From NCBI RefSeq assembly GCF_934191625.1, contig NZ_CAKPUG010000007.1, forward strand, positions 11,487 through 75,486: a stretch of DNA of 64,000 nt. Reading direction: 5' to 3'. The translations under genes and the position numbers were made by a program. Position 1 is the first letter of the stretch. Each line of letters opens with the position of its first letter. Source of the stretch: an uncultured Lactococcus sp. (GTDB lineage: Bacteria; Bacillota; Bacilli; Lactobacillales; Streptococcaceae). The notes beneath the pieces were generated by a model. It was given only the letters and a program-made list of their open reading frames with translations. It made no database searches and was not told the origin of the DNA. Below are positions 53,903 to 64,000 of the stretch, piece after piece.

Positions 53903-54931
53903 ATGGCAGTAACAGCAGCTCAAGTAAAAGAATTGCGTGAAAAAACTGGTGCAGGTATCATGGATGCTAAACGTGCACTCGTTGAAACTGATGGAAATAT
54001 GGAAGCAGCCGCTGAGCTCCTTCGTGAAAAAGGTATTGCGAAAGCTGAGAAAAAAGCTGACCGTATCGCCGCTGAAGGTTTGACAGGTATTGCTGTAAAC
54101 GGCAATACTGCAGCGCTTATCGAATTGAACTCAGAAACAGACTTTGTTGCTAAAAACGAACAATTCGTTGCTATCGTTAAAGAAACAGCTGAACTTATTG
54201 CAGAGAAAAAACCTGCAACTAATGAAGAAGCTTTGGCTTTGACAACTGCAGAAGGTATTAGCCTTGAAGATTCTTACACACAAGCTACAGCAACAATTGG
54301 TGAAAAAATTTCATTCCGTCGTTTCCAACTTATCGAAAAAACAGATGAGCAAACATTTGGTGTTTATCAACACAACCAAGGACGTATTGGTGTAGTCACA
54401 GTTATTGAAGGTGGCGATGCTGAACTTGCTAAAGCTGTAGCGATGCATATCGCTGCTATGAACCCAACTGTTCTTTCTTATAAAGAATTGGATGCTGAGT
54501 TTGTTCATGATGAATTAGCAAAATTGAACCACACTATCGATGAAGATAACGAAAGCCGTAAATTGGTAAACAAACCTATGCTTCCACATCTTGCATATGG
54601 TTCACGTAGCCAGTTGACTGAAGAAGTTCTTGCGAATGCTGAAGCAGAAATGAAAGAAGAACTTTTAGCTGAAGGAAAACCTGAAGCAATTTTAGGCAAA
54701 ATCATTCCAGGTAAAGTTGCGAAATTCATCATTGATAACACTAAAGTAGACCAAGCTTACACACTTCTTGGACAACTTTATGTTATGGATGACAGCCAAA
54801 CAGTAGAAGCTTTCCTTGAGTCTAAAGGTGCTAAAGTTGTAGCGTTCACACGTTACGAAGTTGGTGAAGGAATTGAGAAAGCAGAAAATAACTTCGCAGC
54901 AGAAGTTGCAGAAGCAGCAGGCCTTGCCTAA
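53903..54931 (+). CDS. tsf: Elongation factor Ts
   Basis: Nucleotide exchange factor for EF-Tu. 342 residues: UBA-like N-terminal domain with [20 protein letters not shown], then [10 protein letters not shown] and two alpha/beta core repeats. Slightly longer than the usual 290-300, like other lactococcal/streptococcal members. Strong terminator after. Confidence 0.98.
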   Translation: MAVTAAQVKELREKTGAGIMDAKRALVETDGNMEAAAELLREKGIAKAEKKADRIAAEGLTGIAVNGNTAALIELNSETDFVAKNEQFVAIVKETAELIAEKKPATNEEALALTTAEGISLEDSYTQATATIGEKISFRRFQLIEKTDEQTFGVYQHNQGRIGVVTVIEGGDAELAKAVAMHIAAMNPTVLSYKELDAEFVHDELAKLNHTIDEDNESRKLVNKPMLPHLAYGSRSQLTEEVLANAEAEMKEELLAEGKPEAILGKIIPGKVAKFIIDNTKVDQAYTLLGQLYVMDDSQTVEAFLESKGAKVVAFTRYEVGEGIEKAENNFAAEVAEAAGLA

Positions 54932-54935
54932 TTAT

Positions 54936-54966
54936 AAAAAAAACAGTTCGATTGAACTGTTTTTTT
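54936..54966 (+). terminator. Terminator of rpsB-tsf
   Basis: AAAAAACAGTTC, GATT, GAACTGTTTTTT; long perfect stem. Confidence 0.92.
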
Positions 54967-55147
54967 TTATAATTATACTTGTGAGGGTCTTCTTTTTCAT
55001 GGTTTTAAACTTATATTGTGTATAAATTAAAAAATGTAGAAAAGTGATGTAAAATCAAATATAATGTGCTATAATAAAGAGTGAAACTTTGTATTTAAAA
55101 ATAAGTTTAAATAAAAAGATAAAATTACCTAAAGTTTTGGAGAGAAG

Positions 55148-56878
55148 ATGTCAAGTACAATAATTATTCTTTTGGGCGTTCTCATAGTGATTGTCGTTGG
55201 ATTTTATGTATTTTCAATGGTAATGCGTAAGAAAACAGAAAATCGTATTCTTGAGTTAGAAGAGCGCAAGGAGCTGCTTTTTGATTTACCTGTGCAAGAA
55301 GAATTAGATGCCGTCAAGAAGATGCATCTCGTTGGACAGTCACAGACCATTTTCCGTGAATGGAACCAAAAATGGATTGATTTGTCATCAGATTCATTTG
55401 CTGATTTAGAAAACCATATCTTTGAAGCTGAGCAATTGAATGATTCCTTCCATTTTTTCCGTGCACGTGAATCTGCCGACGATAGCGAAGCACAAATTGA
55501 AGTCATGGAATCTGAAGTTGAAGCGATTCGTGCAGGAGTTGCAGAATTAGTTGAACAAGAAAAGCGTAATTCGACAAAAATTCAAGAATCACTTGACCTT
55601 TATGAAACACTCCGTGATGAAATCACTGACAATCAAGAAAAATATGGGACAGTTATCGATGAAATTAATCGTCACCTAGCAAATATAGAAACAGAATTTT
55701 CACAGTTTGTCACTCTTAACTCGACGGGTGATCCCATCGAAGCAGCAGAAGTGTTGGAAACTGCGGAAGAACATACGATTGCTTTGCGTGCTATTACGGA
55801 GCAAATCCCAGATTTGCTTGTTGTGGTTGATAAAGAATTGCCAAAACAAATCGAAGAGCTAGAAGAAACAGTTCATAAGTTCGAAGAGGAGGATTACGTA
55901 CTTCCTGCAAGTGTTAATCTTGAGAATGAAATGAAAGCTATACAAGAAGATTTGGAAGAAGCGAAAGCACTTCTTGATAGCTTTGAACTTGAAGCAACGG
56001 AAGCGCGGATTTCTTCGATTAATGACCGTATTAATGGTATTTATGACATTTTTGAACGTGAATATAAATCACGTCGTAGTGTAGAAAAACGTGTTAACAT
56101 TCTCCGAAGCTATATTGAACACACTCGTGCAAATAATAAAAACCTTTTGTTGGAAATCGATCATACAATGCAGTCGTATTTGCTTTCTGATAATGAAAAA
56201 GCAGCTGTACGTAGTTATTCGGAACACCTTGATATCCTCGAAGGAGAGGTTGATAGTGTACTTGAAGCAGTTAAAGAAAAACAAAAACCTTATTCTGCTT
56301 TAGGTGGTAACGTCAATTCAATCATTGAAGCTTTAGAAGATATCGAAAAGAATCAAATTAGCATTAGTGAAGGACTTGCTAACTTACGTGAGCAAGAAAA
56401 AGTTGCCCAAGAAGCTGCAGATCGTTTTGACTCAGAGTTACGCATTATTAAGCGTTATGTGGAAAAACGTAACCTTCCTGGTTTGCCGAAAGATTATTTA
56501 GATCTTTTCTTTGCGACAAGTGAGCGCTTAGAAGCCCTCTTTAAAGAATTAGGTAAGGTACGTATCAATATTGATGTAGTGAATCATCAGCTTGACACAT
56601 CCACTCAAGATATGGAAGCTTTGAAGGATGCAACAGATGACTTAGTAGATCATGCCGTTCTGGCAGAACAATTAATGCAATATGCTAACCGTTATAAAGC
56701 AAGTGACGAACGTATTGCTGGAGCAATTGCTCGAAGTTTACAACTCTTTGATCGTGCGCGCAACTACGATGGAGCCTTTAACGAAATTTCCAATGCTTTA
56801 GAAATGGTTGAGCCAGGAGCAGCAGAACGTATTGCTAACGTATATAATAATCACAAAGAAAAACCAGATTATCGTTAA
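55148..56878 (+). CDS. ezrA: Septation ring formation regulator EzrA
   Basis: 576 residues: one N-terminal membrane segment (about 4-25) with a short outside stub, then almost pure coiled coil in spectrin-like repeats, cytoplasmic. Controls FtsZ ring dynamics. TTGGAGAG before the ATG; a TGcTATAAT -10 at 55067-55075. Monocistronic with terminator. Confidence 0.96.
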   Translation: MSSTIIILLGVLIVIVVGFYVFSMVMRKKTENRILELEERKELLFDLPVQEELDAVKKMHLVGQSQTIFREWNQKWIDLSSDSFADLENHIFEAEQLNDSFHFFRARESADDSEAQIEVMESEVEAIRAGVAELVEQEKRNSTKIQESLDLYETLRDEITDNQEKYGTVIDEINRHLANIETEFSQFVTLNSTGDPIEAAEVLETAEEHTIALRAITEQIPDLLVVVDKELPKQIEELEETVHKFEEEDYVLPASVNLENEMKAIQEDLEEAKALLDSFELEATEARISSINDRINGIYDIFEREYKSRRSVEKRVNILRSYIEHTRANNKNLLLEIDHTMQSYLLSDNEKAAVRSYSEHLDILEGEVDSVLEAVKEKQKPYSALGGNVNSIIEALEDIEKNQISISEGLANLREQEKVAQEAADRFDSELRIIKRYVEKRNLPGLPKDYLDLFFATSERLEALFKELGKVRINIDVVNHQLDTSTQDMEALKDATDDLVDHAVLAEQLMQYANRYKASDERIAGAIARSLQLFDRARNYDGAFNEISNALEMVEPGAAERIANVYNNHKEKPDYR

Positions 56879-56883
56879 TAAAA

Positions 56884-56913
56884 AGGCGTAAGGAAACTTA
56901 CGTTTTTTTATTT
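56884..56913 (+). terminator. Terminator of ezrA
   Basis: CGTAAG, GAAA, CTTACG stem followed by T7. Confidence 0.88.
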
Positions 56914-56988
56914 TGTATCATTTTTAAATGCTCTTTCTTATCATATGTAAGAGGCGAATAAAAGGACAAATGGTTATTGTATGAAATA

Positions 56989-56997
56989 TGTTATAAT
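56989..56997 (+). promoter_or_regulatory. Extended -10 promoter giving a predicted leaderless yqeH mRNA
   Basis: TGtTATAAT ends 6 nt before ATG 57004; no ribosome-binding site. Confidence 0.65.
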
Positions 56998-57003
56998 AGG
57001 CCT

Positions 57004-58131
57004 ATGAATGAAACTGAAAATATGATGGAAGAATTACATTGCATTGGCTGCGGTGCCTTGATTCAAACAGAAGATAAAAATGCACTGGGTTTCCTGCCTG
57101 CAGGAGCGCTTGCGAAAAGAGGAGAGGATGATGCTTTATACTGTCAGCGTTGCTTCCGCCTCCGCCACTATAATGAGATCGCTGATGTCAGTTTAACAGA
57201 CGATGATTTTTTACGTCTTTTGAGCGATATCGGCGAACATGACGCTTTAATCGTGAATGTTGTTGATATTTTTGATTTCAATGGTTCTCTAATTCCAAGC
57301 CTGCATCGTTTTACTGGCAATAACGACCTTCTTTTAGTAGCCAACAAGAAAGACATTTTGCCTCACTCATTAAAGGTTGGTAAAATGAGTGCTTGGCTTA
57401 AAGAGCAAGCAAAGAAAGCTGGCCTTCGTCCTCTTGATGTTCTCGTAACCTCAGCTAAAAATCAAGACGATGTCAGAGAGCTCATGGAAAAAATTGAAAA
57501 AATGCGAAAAGGCCGTGATGTGTATGTGGTGGGTGTGACAAATGTGGGTAAATCGACCTTAATTAATGCCATTATCAAAATTGTCACAGGTGATGATAAT
57601 GTGATTACAACCAGCCGCTTCCCTGGAACAACTTTAGATAAGATTGAAATCCCACTCGATGATGAGAGCTTGCTGATTGATACCCCAGGGATTATCCATC
57701 GTGGGCAAATGGCGCATTATCTCGAAGCTAAAGACCTAAAACTTGTTTCCCCTAAAAAGGAAATTAAGCCTAAAACTTATCAACTTAATTCAGGGCAAAC
57801 TTTATTTTTAGGAGGTTTGGCACGTTTTGACTATATACAAGGAGAAAAGCAAGGCCTTACCGTTTTTTGTGACAATGAGTTAGACATTCATCGTACAAAA
57901 TTAGAAGGAGCTACTGAATTTTATGAAAAGCATGCGGGCGGGTTACTACAACCGCCTCGTGCAAAAAACATTTCGGACTTTCCAAAACTCATTCGCAAAG
58001 AATTTTCTATAAAAGAAAAATCGGACATTGTTTTCTCAGGTTTAGGGTGGATTAGAATTGTGGAGCGCGGTGTGGTTGCTGCATGGGTACCAGAAGGTGT
58101 GGATGTAGTTCTTCGTAAGGCGTTGGTATAA
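57004..58131 (+). CDS. yqeH: Ribosome biogenesis GTPase YqeH
   Basis: 375 residues. N-terminal zinc finger (LHCIGCG and LYCQRCFRLRHY), then a circularly permuted GTPase with order NKKD (G4), TSAKN (G5), GVTNVGKST (G1), DTPG (G3). Needed for 30S assembly. Start set at ATG 57004; an upstream in-frame start at 56977 would lie before the -10. Heads the yqeH-tmcAL run. Confidence 0.95.
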   Translation: MNETENMMEELHCIGCGALIQTEDKNALGFLPAGALAKRGEDDALYCQRCFRLRHYNEIADVSLTDDDFLRLLSDIGEHDALIVNVVDIFDFNGSLIPSLHRFTGNNDLLLVANKKDILPHSLKVGKMSAWLKEQAKKAGLRPLDVLVTSAKNQDDVRELMEKIEKMRKGRDVYVVGVTNVGKSTLINAIIKIVTGDDNVITTSRFPGTTLDKIEIPLDDESLLIDTPGIIHRGQMAHYLEAKDLKLVSPKKEIKPKTYQLNSGQTLFLGGLARFDYIQGEKQGLTVFCDNELDIHRTKLEGATEFYEKHAGGLLQPPRAKNISDFPKLIRKEFSIKEKSDIVFSGLGWIRIVERGVVAAWVPEGVDVVLRKALV

Positions 58132-58133
58132 GT

Positions 58134-59369
58134 ATGATAAATCTAGAAGAAAAACAAGAACGTGTATTACTAGCTGGTGTAGAAACTTTTGAAAACAGTG
58201 AAAATTTTGAAAGCTCAATGCTTGAACTTGCTGAATTAACAAAAACAGCTGGAGGTATCGTAGTTGATACTTTTACACAGAAGCGGGACAAATATGATAC
58301 TAAATTCCTCATTGGGACTGGCAAACTTGAGCAAATGAGGTGGGCAATTGAAGTTGGCGAAATGGACACAGTTATCTTTAATGAACGACTTACACCACGC
58401 CAAAATATCAATTTGGAAGAAGCTTTAGGCGTTAAAGTTATTGATCGGATGCAACTGATTTTGGATATTTTTGCGTTGCGCGCTCGTTCTCATGAAGGAA
58501 TGCTTCAAGTAGAGCAAGCACAACTTAGCTATTTGCTACCCCGTTTGGTTGGTCAAGGGATCATGCTCAGCCGACAAGGGGGCGGTATTGGCTCCAAAGG
58601 GCCGGGTGAAAGTAAACTAGAAACGGACCGACGTTATATTCGTACACGTATTGAAAACATTGAAAAGCAGCTCAAAAAAGTAGAAAAAACCCGTGAAACG
58701 ATTCGTAAAAAACGTAAAGAAAGTTCTATCTTTAAAATAGGATTGATTGGCTATACTAATGCCGGTAAATCAAGCATAATGAATGCTTTGACTGAAAAAA
58801 CTCAATATGAAAAAGATGAGCTTTTTGCTACACTGGATGCAACAACAAAGGTGGTGAAAATAAAAGAAGACTTTACAGTCAGTCTTACAGATACAGTTGG
58901 TTTTATTCAAGATTTACCGACGGAGCTGATTAAAGCTTTCAAGTCGACTTTAGAAGAATCGACACATGTTGATTTATTGATTCATGTCATTGATGCAAGT
59001 AATCCTCATCATGAAGTCCATGAAAAAACGGTCCAAAAACTGATGGAGGAAATGGACATCCAAGGGATTCCTGTGCTAAATGTCTATAATAAGATGGATA
59101 TGGCTAAGGATTTTGTGCCTACTTTGGCACCGGCTGTACAGCTATCAATTAAGTCAGCTGAAGGGGTCCAATGGTTACGCACATCAATCTTAGAAAAATT
59201 GCACGAGCTTTTTGTCGCTTTTGAGTTGGATTTACCTTATGCAATGGCTTATAAACTACCTGAACTGAAAAAAATAGCCATGGTCAATGATGTTGTCGAG
59301 GGAGAAACAGCTTATCAAGTTAAAGGGCTCATTGCTCCTAATATGACATGGAAACTGGATAATTATTAG
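58134..59369 (+). CDS. hflX: GTPase HflX
   Basis: 411 residues: N-terminal HflX domain with glycine-rich linker (GGGIGSKGPGESKLE), then a G domain with GLIGYTNAGKSS, DTVGFI and NKMD. Splits stalled or hibernating ribosomes. Starts 2 nt after yqeH; hflX is not a usual member of the yqeH-rsfS cluster, where aroE often occupies this place. Confidence 0.96.
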   Translation: MINLEEKQERVLLAGVETFENSENFESSMLELAELTKTAGGIVVDTFTQKRDKYDTKFLIGTGKLEQMRWAIEVGEMDTVIFNERLTPRQNINLEEALGVKVIDRMQLILDIFALRARSHEGMLQVEQAQLSYLLPRLVGQGIMLSRQGGGIGSKGPGESKLETDRRYIRTRIENIEKQLKKVEKTRETIRKKRKESSIFKIGLIGYTNAGKSSIMNALTEKTQYEKDELFATLDATTKVVKIKEDFTVSLTDTVGFIQDLPTELIKAFKSTLEESTHVDLLIHVIDASNPHHEVHEKTVQKLMEEMDIQGIPVLNVYNKMDMAKDFVPTLAPAVQLSIKSAEGVQWLRTSILEKLHELFVAFELDLPYAMAYKLPELKKIAMVNDVVEGETAYQVKGLIAPNMTWKLDNY

Positions 59370-59383
59370 AAAAGAGAAATAAA

Positions 59384-59692
59384 ATGGAATTAACTGGAAA
59401 ACAAAAGCGTTACTTGCGAAGTCTAGCAGTAAATATACGTCCCATCGTGCAAATTGGAAAATCTGGATTAACAAATGAAATCCTCACAAGCATCCGTCAT
59501 GCGGCAGATGCACGTGAATTAATTAAAGTTAACATCTTGCAAAATTCAGATGAAACAGCCAAAGATGTGGCAGCGATGATTGACGAGATGGGGCTCAACG
59601 TGGTTCAAATTATCGGACGCAATATCGTAGTCTTTAAGGTTAGTGATCGTAAAGAAAATCGTAAAATTTCGGAAGATGTAAAAAAGGTATAA
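59384..59692 (+). CDS. yhbY: RNA-binding protein YhbY (CRM domain)
   Basis: 102-residue CRM-domain protein with IVQIGKSGLTNE, the GxxG-type RNA-binding loop, and NVVQIIGRNIVVFK. Associated with 50S assembly. AAAGAGAA before the ATG; 14 nt after hflX and 3 nt before nadD. Confidence 0.95.
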   Translation: MELTGKQKRYLRSLAVNIRPIVQIGKSGLTNEILTSIRHAADARELIKVNILQNSDETAKDVAAMIDEMGLNVVQIIGRNIVVFKVSDRKENRKISEDVKKV

Positions 59693-59695
59693 GTT

Positions 59696-60289
59696 ATGTC
59701 GCTTGAACTTCTAACACCTTTTACTAAGGTGGATTTACAAGAGGAAAATACTAGGGGGCGCCGTGCCATCGGTCTTTTTTGGGGGAGTTTTAATCCTGTA
59801 CACATTGCACATTTGACTATTGCTGATCAAGTGCGTCAGCAGCTGAATTTAGAGCAAGTCGTTTTTCTTCCGGAACATAATACTGATGGGCATGTTACAC
59901 GCATGTTAGAACTAGCATTAGAAGGAAAAGAAGGCCTTATATTAAATAAATGCCGCTGCCAAGCAGATGAAGGAATATATGAAACAGTCAAGGCTCTCAA
60001 GGAAGAATATCCTGATACAGATTTTTACTTTATCATTGGCGGAGATTTAATTAATAGTTTACCGAGCTGGAAAAATATGGAACAACTATTGGAAATAGTA
60101 CAGTTAGTGGGTGTACGGCGCCCACGCTTCCGTGCTGGGACAAGTTACCCTATTCTATGGGTTGATGTGCCAGGAATGGATATCTCTGGGAATATGATAC
60201 GTGAGCAATTTAGCCGAGGAATTGTACCAAATTTCTTATTAGCGCCAAAAGTACTTGCTTATATCAAGAAAGAGGGGCTTTATGTTTGA
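59696..60289 (+). CDS. nadD: Nicotinate-nucleotide adenylyltransferase
   Basis: NAD synthesis: nicotinate mononucleotide to deamido-NAD. 197 residues with [15 protein letters not shown] (nucleotidyltransferase motif, GSFxPxHxxH) and the late ISxxxIR as [11 protein letters not shown]. Overlaps yqeK. Confidence 0.96.
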   Translation: MSLELLTPFTKVDLQEENTRGRRAIGLFWGSFNPVHIAHLTIADQVRQQLNLEQVVFLPEHNTDGHVTRMLELALEGKEGLILNKCRCQADEGIYETVKALKEEYPDTDFYFIIGGDLINSLPSWKNMEQLLEIVQLVGVRRPRFRAGTSYPILWVDVPGMDISGNMIREQFSRGIVPNFLLAPKVLAYIKKEGLYV

Positions 60290-60875
60290 TTTTTATCCAG
60301 AAGTAAACTTGTCAAGAGCAGATCTGCTTGGGAAGATAAAAGCACAAATGTCTGACAAACGATTCCAACATATTCTTGGAGTAGAAAAAGCAGCTATTGC
60401 GCTTGCCGAAAAATATCATGTAAATGTACATAAAGCAAGTCTTGCTGCTCTTTTACATGATTACGCAAAGGAAGTAGCTGATCCCATCTTTTTAGAACTG
60501 ATTGAAAAGTATAGCTTGGATACTGATTTAAAAAATTGGGGTAATAATATCTGGCATGGGTCAGTGGGTATCTATAAAATGCAAGAAGACTTGGGGTTGA
60601 AAGATCCCGAAATTCTTCATGCAATCGAGGTTCACACTGTAGGAAGTGCAACGATGTCTGACTTAGCTAAAGTGATTTATGTGGCAGATTATATTGAAGA
60701 AGGACGTGATTTCCCTGGTGTTGTCGAAGCGCGGGCTATCGCGGATTGCTCTCTTAATATGGCAGTTGCTTTTGAGGCGATGCGACTTGTTGACTATCTG
60801 GCTGAACTTCGTGTAAAAATTTATCCACAAAGTATAGAAACATATAATGCATTTGTCAAATATCTTAAAAAATAA
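60282..60875 (+). CDS. yqeK: YqeK family HD-domain hydrolase
   Basis: 197 residues, HD-domain metal sites H...LLHDYAKE and later IEVHTVGS and [12 protein letters not shown]. YqeK proteins hydrolyse symmetric diadenosine tetraphosphate. Start ATG 60282 behind AGAGGGG, overlapping the nadD stop; the longer reading from 60255 is unlikely. Confidence 0.94.
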   Translation: MFDFYPEVNLSRADLLGKIKAQMSDKRFQHILGVEKAAIALAEKYHVNVHKASLAALLHDYAKEVADPIFLELIEKYSLDTDLKNWGNNIWHGSVGIYKMQEDLGLKDPEILHAIEVHTVGSATMSDLAKVIYVADYIEEGRDFPGVVEARAIADCSLNMAVAFEAMRLVDYLAELRVKIYPQSIETYNAFVKYLKK

Positions 60876-60899
60876 TAAAAAATAGAAAATAGGAATAGT

Positions 60900-61259
60900 A
60901 TGAATTCAAAACAATTACTCGAAACAGTTGTAAAAGCAGCCGATGATAAAAAAGCTTTGGATATTGTAGCTCTTGATGTTGCTGCCGTATCAGGCGTGGC
61001 AGATTATTTCGTTGTCCTTGAAGCAATGAATACACGTCAGATTGATGCGATTGTTGACAATGTCGCTGAGGAAGCAGAGAAGCTTGATGTTAAAGCGGCA
61101 GGCCACATCGAAGGAGATGCTCGTACAGGATGGGTACTCGTTGACTTAGGTGATGTGATTGTCAATGTTTTTGACCATGATTCACGCCTTCGTTTTAACT
61201 TAGAAAAACTCTGGTCTGACGCACCACTTGTTGATATTAATGAATGGATTTCAGAATAA
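60900..61259 (+). CDS. rsfS: Ribosomal silencing factor RsfS
   Basis: 119 residues, DUF143/Iojap family, with DYFVVLEAMNTRQIDAI, GHIEGDARTGWVLVDLGDVIVNVF typical core (ARTGWVLVDLGD). Binds uL14 and blocks subunit joining in starvation. The stop TAA directly abuts the ATG of the next gene. Confidence 0.97.
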   Translation: MNSKQLLETVVKAADDKKALDIVALDVAAVSGVADYFVVLEAMNTRQIDAIVDNVAEEAEKLDVKAAGHIEGDARTGWVLVDLGDVIVNVFDHDSRLRFNLEKLWSDAPLVDINEWISE

Positions 61260-61991
61260 ATGACAGCTTCTTATGAGGAATTTGCTCGGGTTTATGATTC
61301 CGTAATGGATGATTCACTTTATGATTTGTGGTTTGACTTTAGTCAAAGACATTTTCCCGCAAAAACGCAAAATATTATGGAATTAGCCTGTGGTACAGGG
61401 ATTCTCTCGATAAAATTTAGTCAAGCTGGTTACGAGGTAACCGGTATTGATTTATCAGAGGAAATGTTGACTATTGCGGATAAGCGGGCCCGTCAGAAGG
61501 GGGAAAAGATCACTTTTGCGGCAGGAGATATGCGTGAGTTGTCCGGAGAAGCGACATTTGATGTTGTAACTTGCTATTCGGATTCGCTATGCTATATGTT
61601 GAATACTTCCGAAGTACAAAATGTTTTTGATGGTGTTTATAATTCTTTAAATGCGGACGGCGTTTTTATCTTTGATGTTCATTCGACATATCAAGTGGAT
61701 TCTGTCTTTCCGGGTTACTCTTACCACGAAAATGATGAAGATTTCGCTTTTCTTTGGGATTCTTTTAAGGGAGATTATCCTCATTCAATCGTTCATGAAT
61801 TGACTTTCTTTGTTAAAGATTCAGATGGGAAATTTGTTCGTAAAGATGAAGTACATCAAGAGAGAACTTATCCAATAAAGGAATATCTAGCAGGACTTCA
61901 AAAATTTTCTCAAGTAGAAGTATATGCTGATTTCGAAGATGAAAAACCTAATGAAGAAAGCTTACGTTGGTTCTTTGTATGCAAAAAGTAA
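61260..61991 (+). CDS. Class I SAM-dependent methyltransferase
   Basis: 243 residues, SAM motif [19 protein letters not shown] (about 38-56) and GIDLSEEML. The family is a regular partner of rsfS in this cluster (YqeM in Bacillus) but its substrate is not established. Start abuts the rsfS stop; 3' end overlaps tmcAL by 13 nt. Confidence 0.92.
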   Translation: MTASYEEFARVYDSVMDDSLYDLWFDFSQRHFPAKTQNIMELACGTGILSIKFSQAGYEVTGIDLSEEMLTIADKRARQKGEKITFAAGDMRELSGEATFDVVTCYSDSLCYMLNTSEVQNVFDGVYNSLNADGVFIFDVHSTYQVDSVFPGYSYHENDEDFAFLWDSFKGDYPHSIVHELTFFVKDSDGKFVRKDEVHQERTYPIKEYLAGLQKFSQVEVYADFEDEKPNEESLRWFFVCKK

Positions 61992-63064
61992 TAGGAATTG
62001 TTGCTGAGTTTAATCCTTTTCATAATGGACATAAATATTTATTGGATCAGGCAGGCGAGGGTATAAAAATCGTTGCCATGTCTGGAAATTTTATGCAAAG
62101 GGGTGAACCAGCTCTTTTTGATAAATGGACACGAGCGGAAATGGCTCTACAAAATGGTGCAGATATCGTGGTTGAGCTACCTGTCATGGGAGCCGTCCAA
62201 GCTGCGGATTTTTTTGCTCAGGCAGCAGTAGATATTCTTTATAAAATGGGGATTGATGAACTTGTTTTTGGTTCGGAGTCTGTCCTTGATTATCAAAATA
62301 TCGTGAATCTTTATAAAGAGAAGTCAATAGAAATGGAGCGTTTCATTAAAGACTTACCTGACACATTGAGCTACCCCGAAAAAACTCAGCTGATGTGGCA
62401 TAAATTCTCAGGTTTACATTTTGATGGGAATACGCCCAACCATGTGCTAGCTCTCGCGTATGCTAAGGCTAGCGTAGGGAAAAATATAAAACTCCAAGCA
62501 ATTCGCCGTAGTAATGACTTTCATTCTCGCAACTTATCTGGTGAAATTGCTTCAGCTACAGCAATCAGAGCAAATATTGATAGACAGGACATTTTACGTT
62601 ATGTTCCTGAAAATTTAAAAAAACTCTATCAGCAACCCAAAGTTTCTTGGGATAATTACTTTACTTTGCTTAAATATAAGATAATTTCTCAAGATTTGAG
62701 TGCTGTTTTTCAAATGAATACAGAGCTAGAAAGCCGGATAAAAACGGCAATTAAAAAAGTAACGACTTTTGACGAATTGGTAGAGGCAGTTCATACGAAG
62801 CGGTATACGAGAGCGCGCGTGAGAAGACTTTTAACGTACGTTTTATTGGATATTCCACGTGATTTTCAATTGCCTCAAAATATTCATGTTTTAGGATTTA
62901 CAAAGCACGGGCAGCATCATTTGGCAAAAGTTAAGGATAAACTCGTAACGCGTATTGGAAAAGAATCATGGGATTTACTTACGCAAAATTCAGATGATAT
63001 TTATCAATTAGGAAATTGTGATTTTAAAGAACAGAACCACGGTCGCAAACCATTGATTTTGTGA
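61979..63064 (+). CDS. tmcAL: tRNA(Met) cytidine acetate ligase TmcAL (YlbM)
   Basis: 361 residues. Nucleotidyltransferase signature [17 protein letters not shown] and [16 protein letters not shown] match TmcAL, which makes N4-acetylcytidine at the wobble position of elongator tRNA-Met using acetate and ATP. Start ATG 61979 inside the preceding gene, without its own clear ribosome site, so reinitiation is likely. Confidence 0.94.
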   Translation: MQKVIGIVAEFNPFHNGHKYLLDQAGEGIKIVAMSGNFMQRGEPALFDKWTRAEMALQNGADIVVELPVMGAVQAADFFAQAAVDILYKMGIDELVFGSESVLDYQNIVNLYKEKSIEMERFIKDLPDTLSYPEKTQLMWHKFSGLHFDGNTPNHVLALAYAKASVGKNIKLQAIRRSNDFHSRNLSGEIASATAIRANIDRQDILRYVPENLKKLYQQPKVSWDNYFTLLKYKIISQDLSAVFQMNTELESRIKTAIKKVTTFDELVEAVHTKRYTRARVRRLLTYVLLDIPRDFQLPQNIHVLGFTKHGQHHLAKVKDKLVTRIGKESWDLLTQNSDDIYQLGNCDFKEQNHGRKPLIL

Positions 63065-63103
63065 TATAATATTTAAGAATAAATTGAAAATAGGAGGTGT
63101 CCC

Positions 63104-63817
63104 ATGGGACGCAAATGGGCTAATATTGCCGCAAAAAAATCAGCTAAAGACGGAGCTACATCAAAAGTTTATGCAAAATTTGGTGTTGAAATATATGTAG
63201 CCGCAAAGCAAGGAGAGCCAGATCCAGAATCAAATACAGCGCTCAAATTTGTTATTGAACGTGCTAAGCAAGCTCAAGTACCTAAACATGTTATCGATAA
63301 AGCAATTGATAAGGCAAAGGGGGGAGCAGAAGAGGCTTTCGTTTCAGGACGTTATGAAGGGTTTGGTCCGAACGGCTCAATGATTATCTGTGAAACTTTA
63401 ACTTCAAATGTAAACCGTACAATTTCTAATATCCGTACCATTTTCCATAAAAATGGTGGGAATATTGGTGCTGAAGGTTCTGTAGGCTATATGTTTGATA
63501 ATACAGGTGTAATTGTTTTTGCTGGAGAAGATGCTGACGAGATTTTTGAGTATTTGATTGAACAAGAAATCGACGTCCGTGATGTTTCTGCGGAAGAAGG
63601 TCAAATAATCGTTTATACGGAACCAACAGATTTACATAAAGCAATTGCTGCACTTAAAGAAAAAGGTATTACAGAATTTACAACAACGGAACTCGAAATG
63701 ATTGCACAAAGCGAAGTTGAACTTTCTGGGGAAGATTTAGAAACTTTTGAAGGTTTGGTAGATGCTTTAGAAGACGACGACGATGTTCAAAAAGTTTATC
63801 ATAATGTTGATATGTAA
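63104..63817 (+). CDS. yebC: YebC/PmpR family protein
   Basis: 237 residues with [30 protein letters not shown] and [13 protein letters not shown]. Long treated as a transcription regulator; recent work on this family points to help with translating proline-rich stretches. TAGGAGGTG before the ATG and an extended -10 (TGATATAAT) at the tmcAL stop suggest its own promoter. Confidence 0.96.
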   Translation: MGRKWANIAAKKSAKDGATSKVYAKFGVEIYVAAKQGEPDPESNTALKFVIERAKQAQVPKHVIDKAIDKAKGGAEEAFVSGRYEGFGPNGSMIICETLTSNVNRTISNIRTIFHKNGGNIGAEGSVGYMFDNTGVIVFAGEDADEIFEYLIEQEIDVRDVSAEEGQIIVYTEPTDLHKAIAALKEKGITEFTTTELEMIAQSEVELSGEDLETFEGLVDALEDDDDVQKVYHNVDM

Positions 63818-63820
63818 ATA

Positions 63821-63848
63821 AAAAAATGGCCAAATGGCCATTTTTTTA
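63821..63848 (+). terminator. Terminator of yebC
   Basis: AAAATGGCC, AAAT, GGCCATTTT followed by T run. Confidence 0.9.
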
Positions 63849-63973
63849 TTTACATATTGATATTTTCGTCTTAATTAACTGTTAATTTCAAAAAAATATA
63901 AGCTATAAAAGCCCATTAATTAAGGCTTAAACCGAACGAAAGGAAAAAAAGTGGAAAAAAACACAGTTTATTC

Positions 63974-64000
63974 TTGACATGGTGAGATGAGTTTGATAGA
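63974..64000 (+). promoter_or_regulatory. Promoter cut by the window edge
   Basis: TTGACA (63974-63979), 17-nt spacer, TAGA at the last four bases, the start of a -10. A gene beyond the window is implied. Confidence 0.5.

Noticed and set aside
1..64000. CRISPR arrays, insertion sequences, prophage, integrative element ends
   Set aside because: No spaced direct repeats, transposase, integrase or att-like duplications seen; the tRNA-Leu gene has no duplicated 3' end nearby.

Overview
The window is 64 kb of ordinary chromosome from a low-GC Gram-positive coccus. It is most likely a Lactococcus, perhaps near the garvieae/petauri group; the genus is an inference from gene content: two Usp45/PcsB-type secreted hydrolases behind mreCD, an argS/argR-ylbF-mutS-mutL-ruvAB block, glnRA, DUF960, DUF1912, EzrA, AdhE and the yqeH-rsfS cluster. 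I see no prophage, insertion sequence, integron, CRISPR array or rRNA operon. One tRNA gene, tRNA-Leu(CAG), is present.

Layout. 1-6.2 kb: a partial NUDIX gene, mreCD, two tandem secreted CHAP hydrolases, and dnaJ behind a perfect CIRCE operator. 6.2-13 kb: yqeG, a compact DnaA-box cluster between convergent genes, zwf with a 59-codon gene upstream, a TauE-type exporter pair, tRNA-Leu, a 3-hydroxyisobutyrate dehydrogenase-family enzyme, and argS. 13-22 kb: argR-ylbF, mutS, mutL, a polyprenyl-type glycosyltransferase, ruvA and ruvB (repair and recombination). 22-28 kb: a small tyrosine phosphatase, glnR-glnA, chorismate mutase, free-methionine-sulfoxide reductase, a kinase-like fragment and dnaX. 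28-38 kb: a lysine permease under an L-box riboswitch, rpsF-ssb-rpsR, a phosphoesterase, an RpiR regulator, recX, and an HxlR regulator divergent from an aldo/keto reductase-MFS pair. 38-48.9 kb: rlmD-like methyltransferase, a decayed gene, DUF1912, a FusB-family protein, valS under a T-box, pgi, and rsmD-coaD-sepM. 48.9-64 kb: adhE, 6-phosphogluconolactonase, rpsB-tsf, ezrA, and the long yqeH-hflX-yhbY-nadD-yqeK-rsfS-methyltransferase-tmcAL run ending with yebC.

Regulation is readable at many genes: CIRCE (dnaJ), a WalR box (second CHAP hydrolase), a GlnR box with a consensus promoter (glnRA), an L-box (lysine permease), a T-box (valS), Rex-like sites and a cre-like site (adhE), an ARG-box-like palindrome (argR side) and a palindromic HxlR operator.

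The most unusual recurring signal is promoter-to-start spacing. At least 14 genes on both strands have a -10 hexamer followed by exactly 6 nt (7 in one case) and then the ATG, with no ribosome-binding site. Those lacking a -35 have an extended TGn before the -10, and those lacking TGn have a -35 at 17 bp. This predicts widespread leaderless transcription of housekeeping genes: argS, argR, ruvB, recX, rsmD, rlmD, yqeG, yqeH, tyrosine phosphatase, chorismate mutase, fRMsr and others. The second unusual item is the DnaA-box cluster at 6791-6886, which lies away from any dnaA/dnaN genes.
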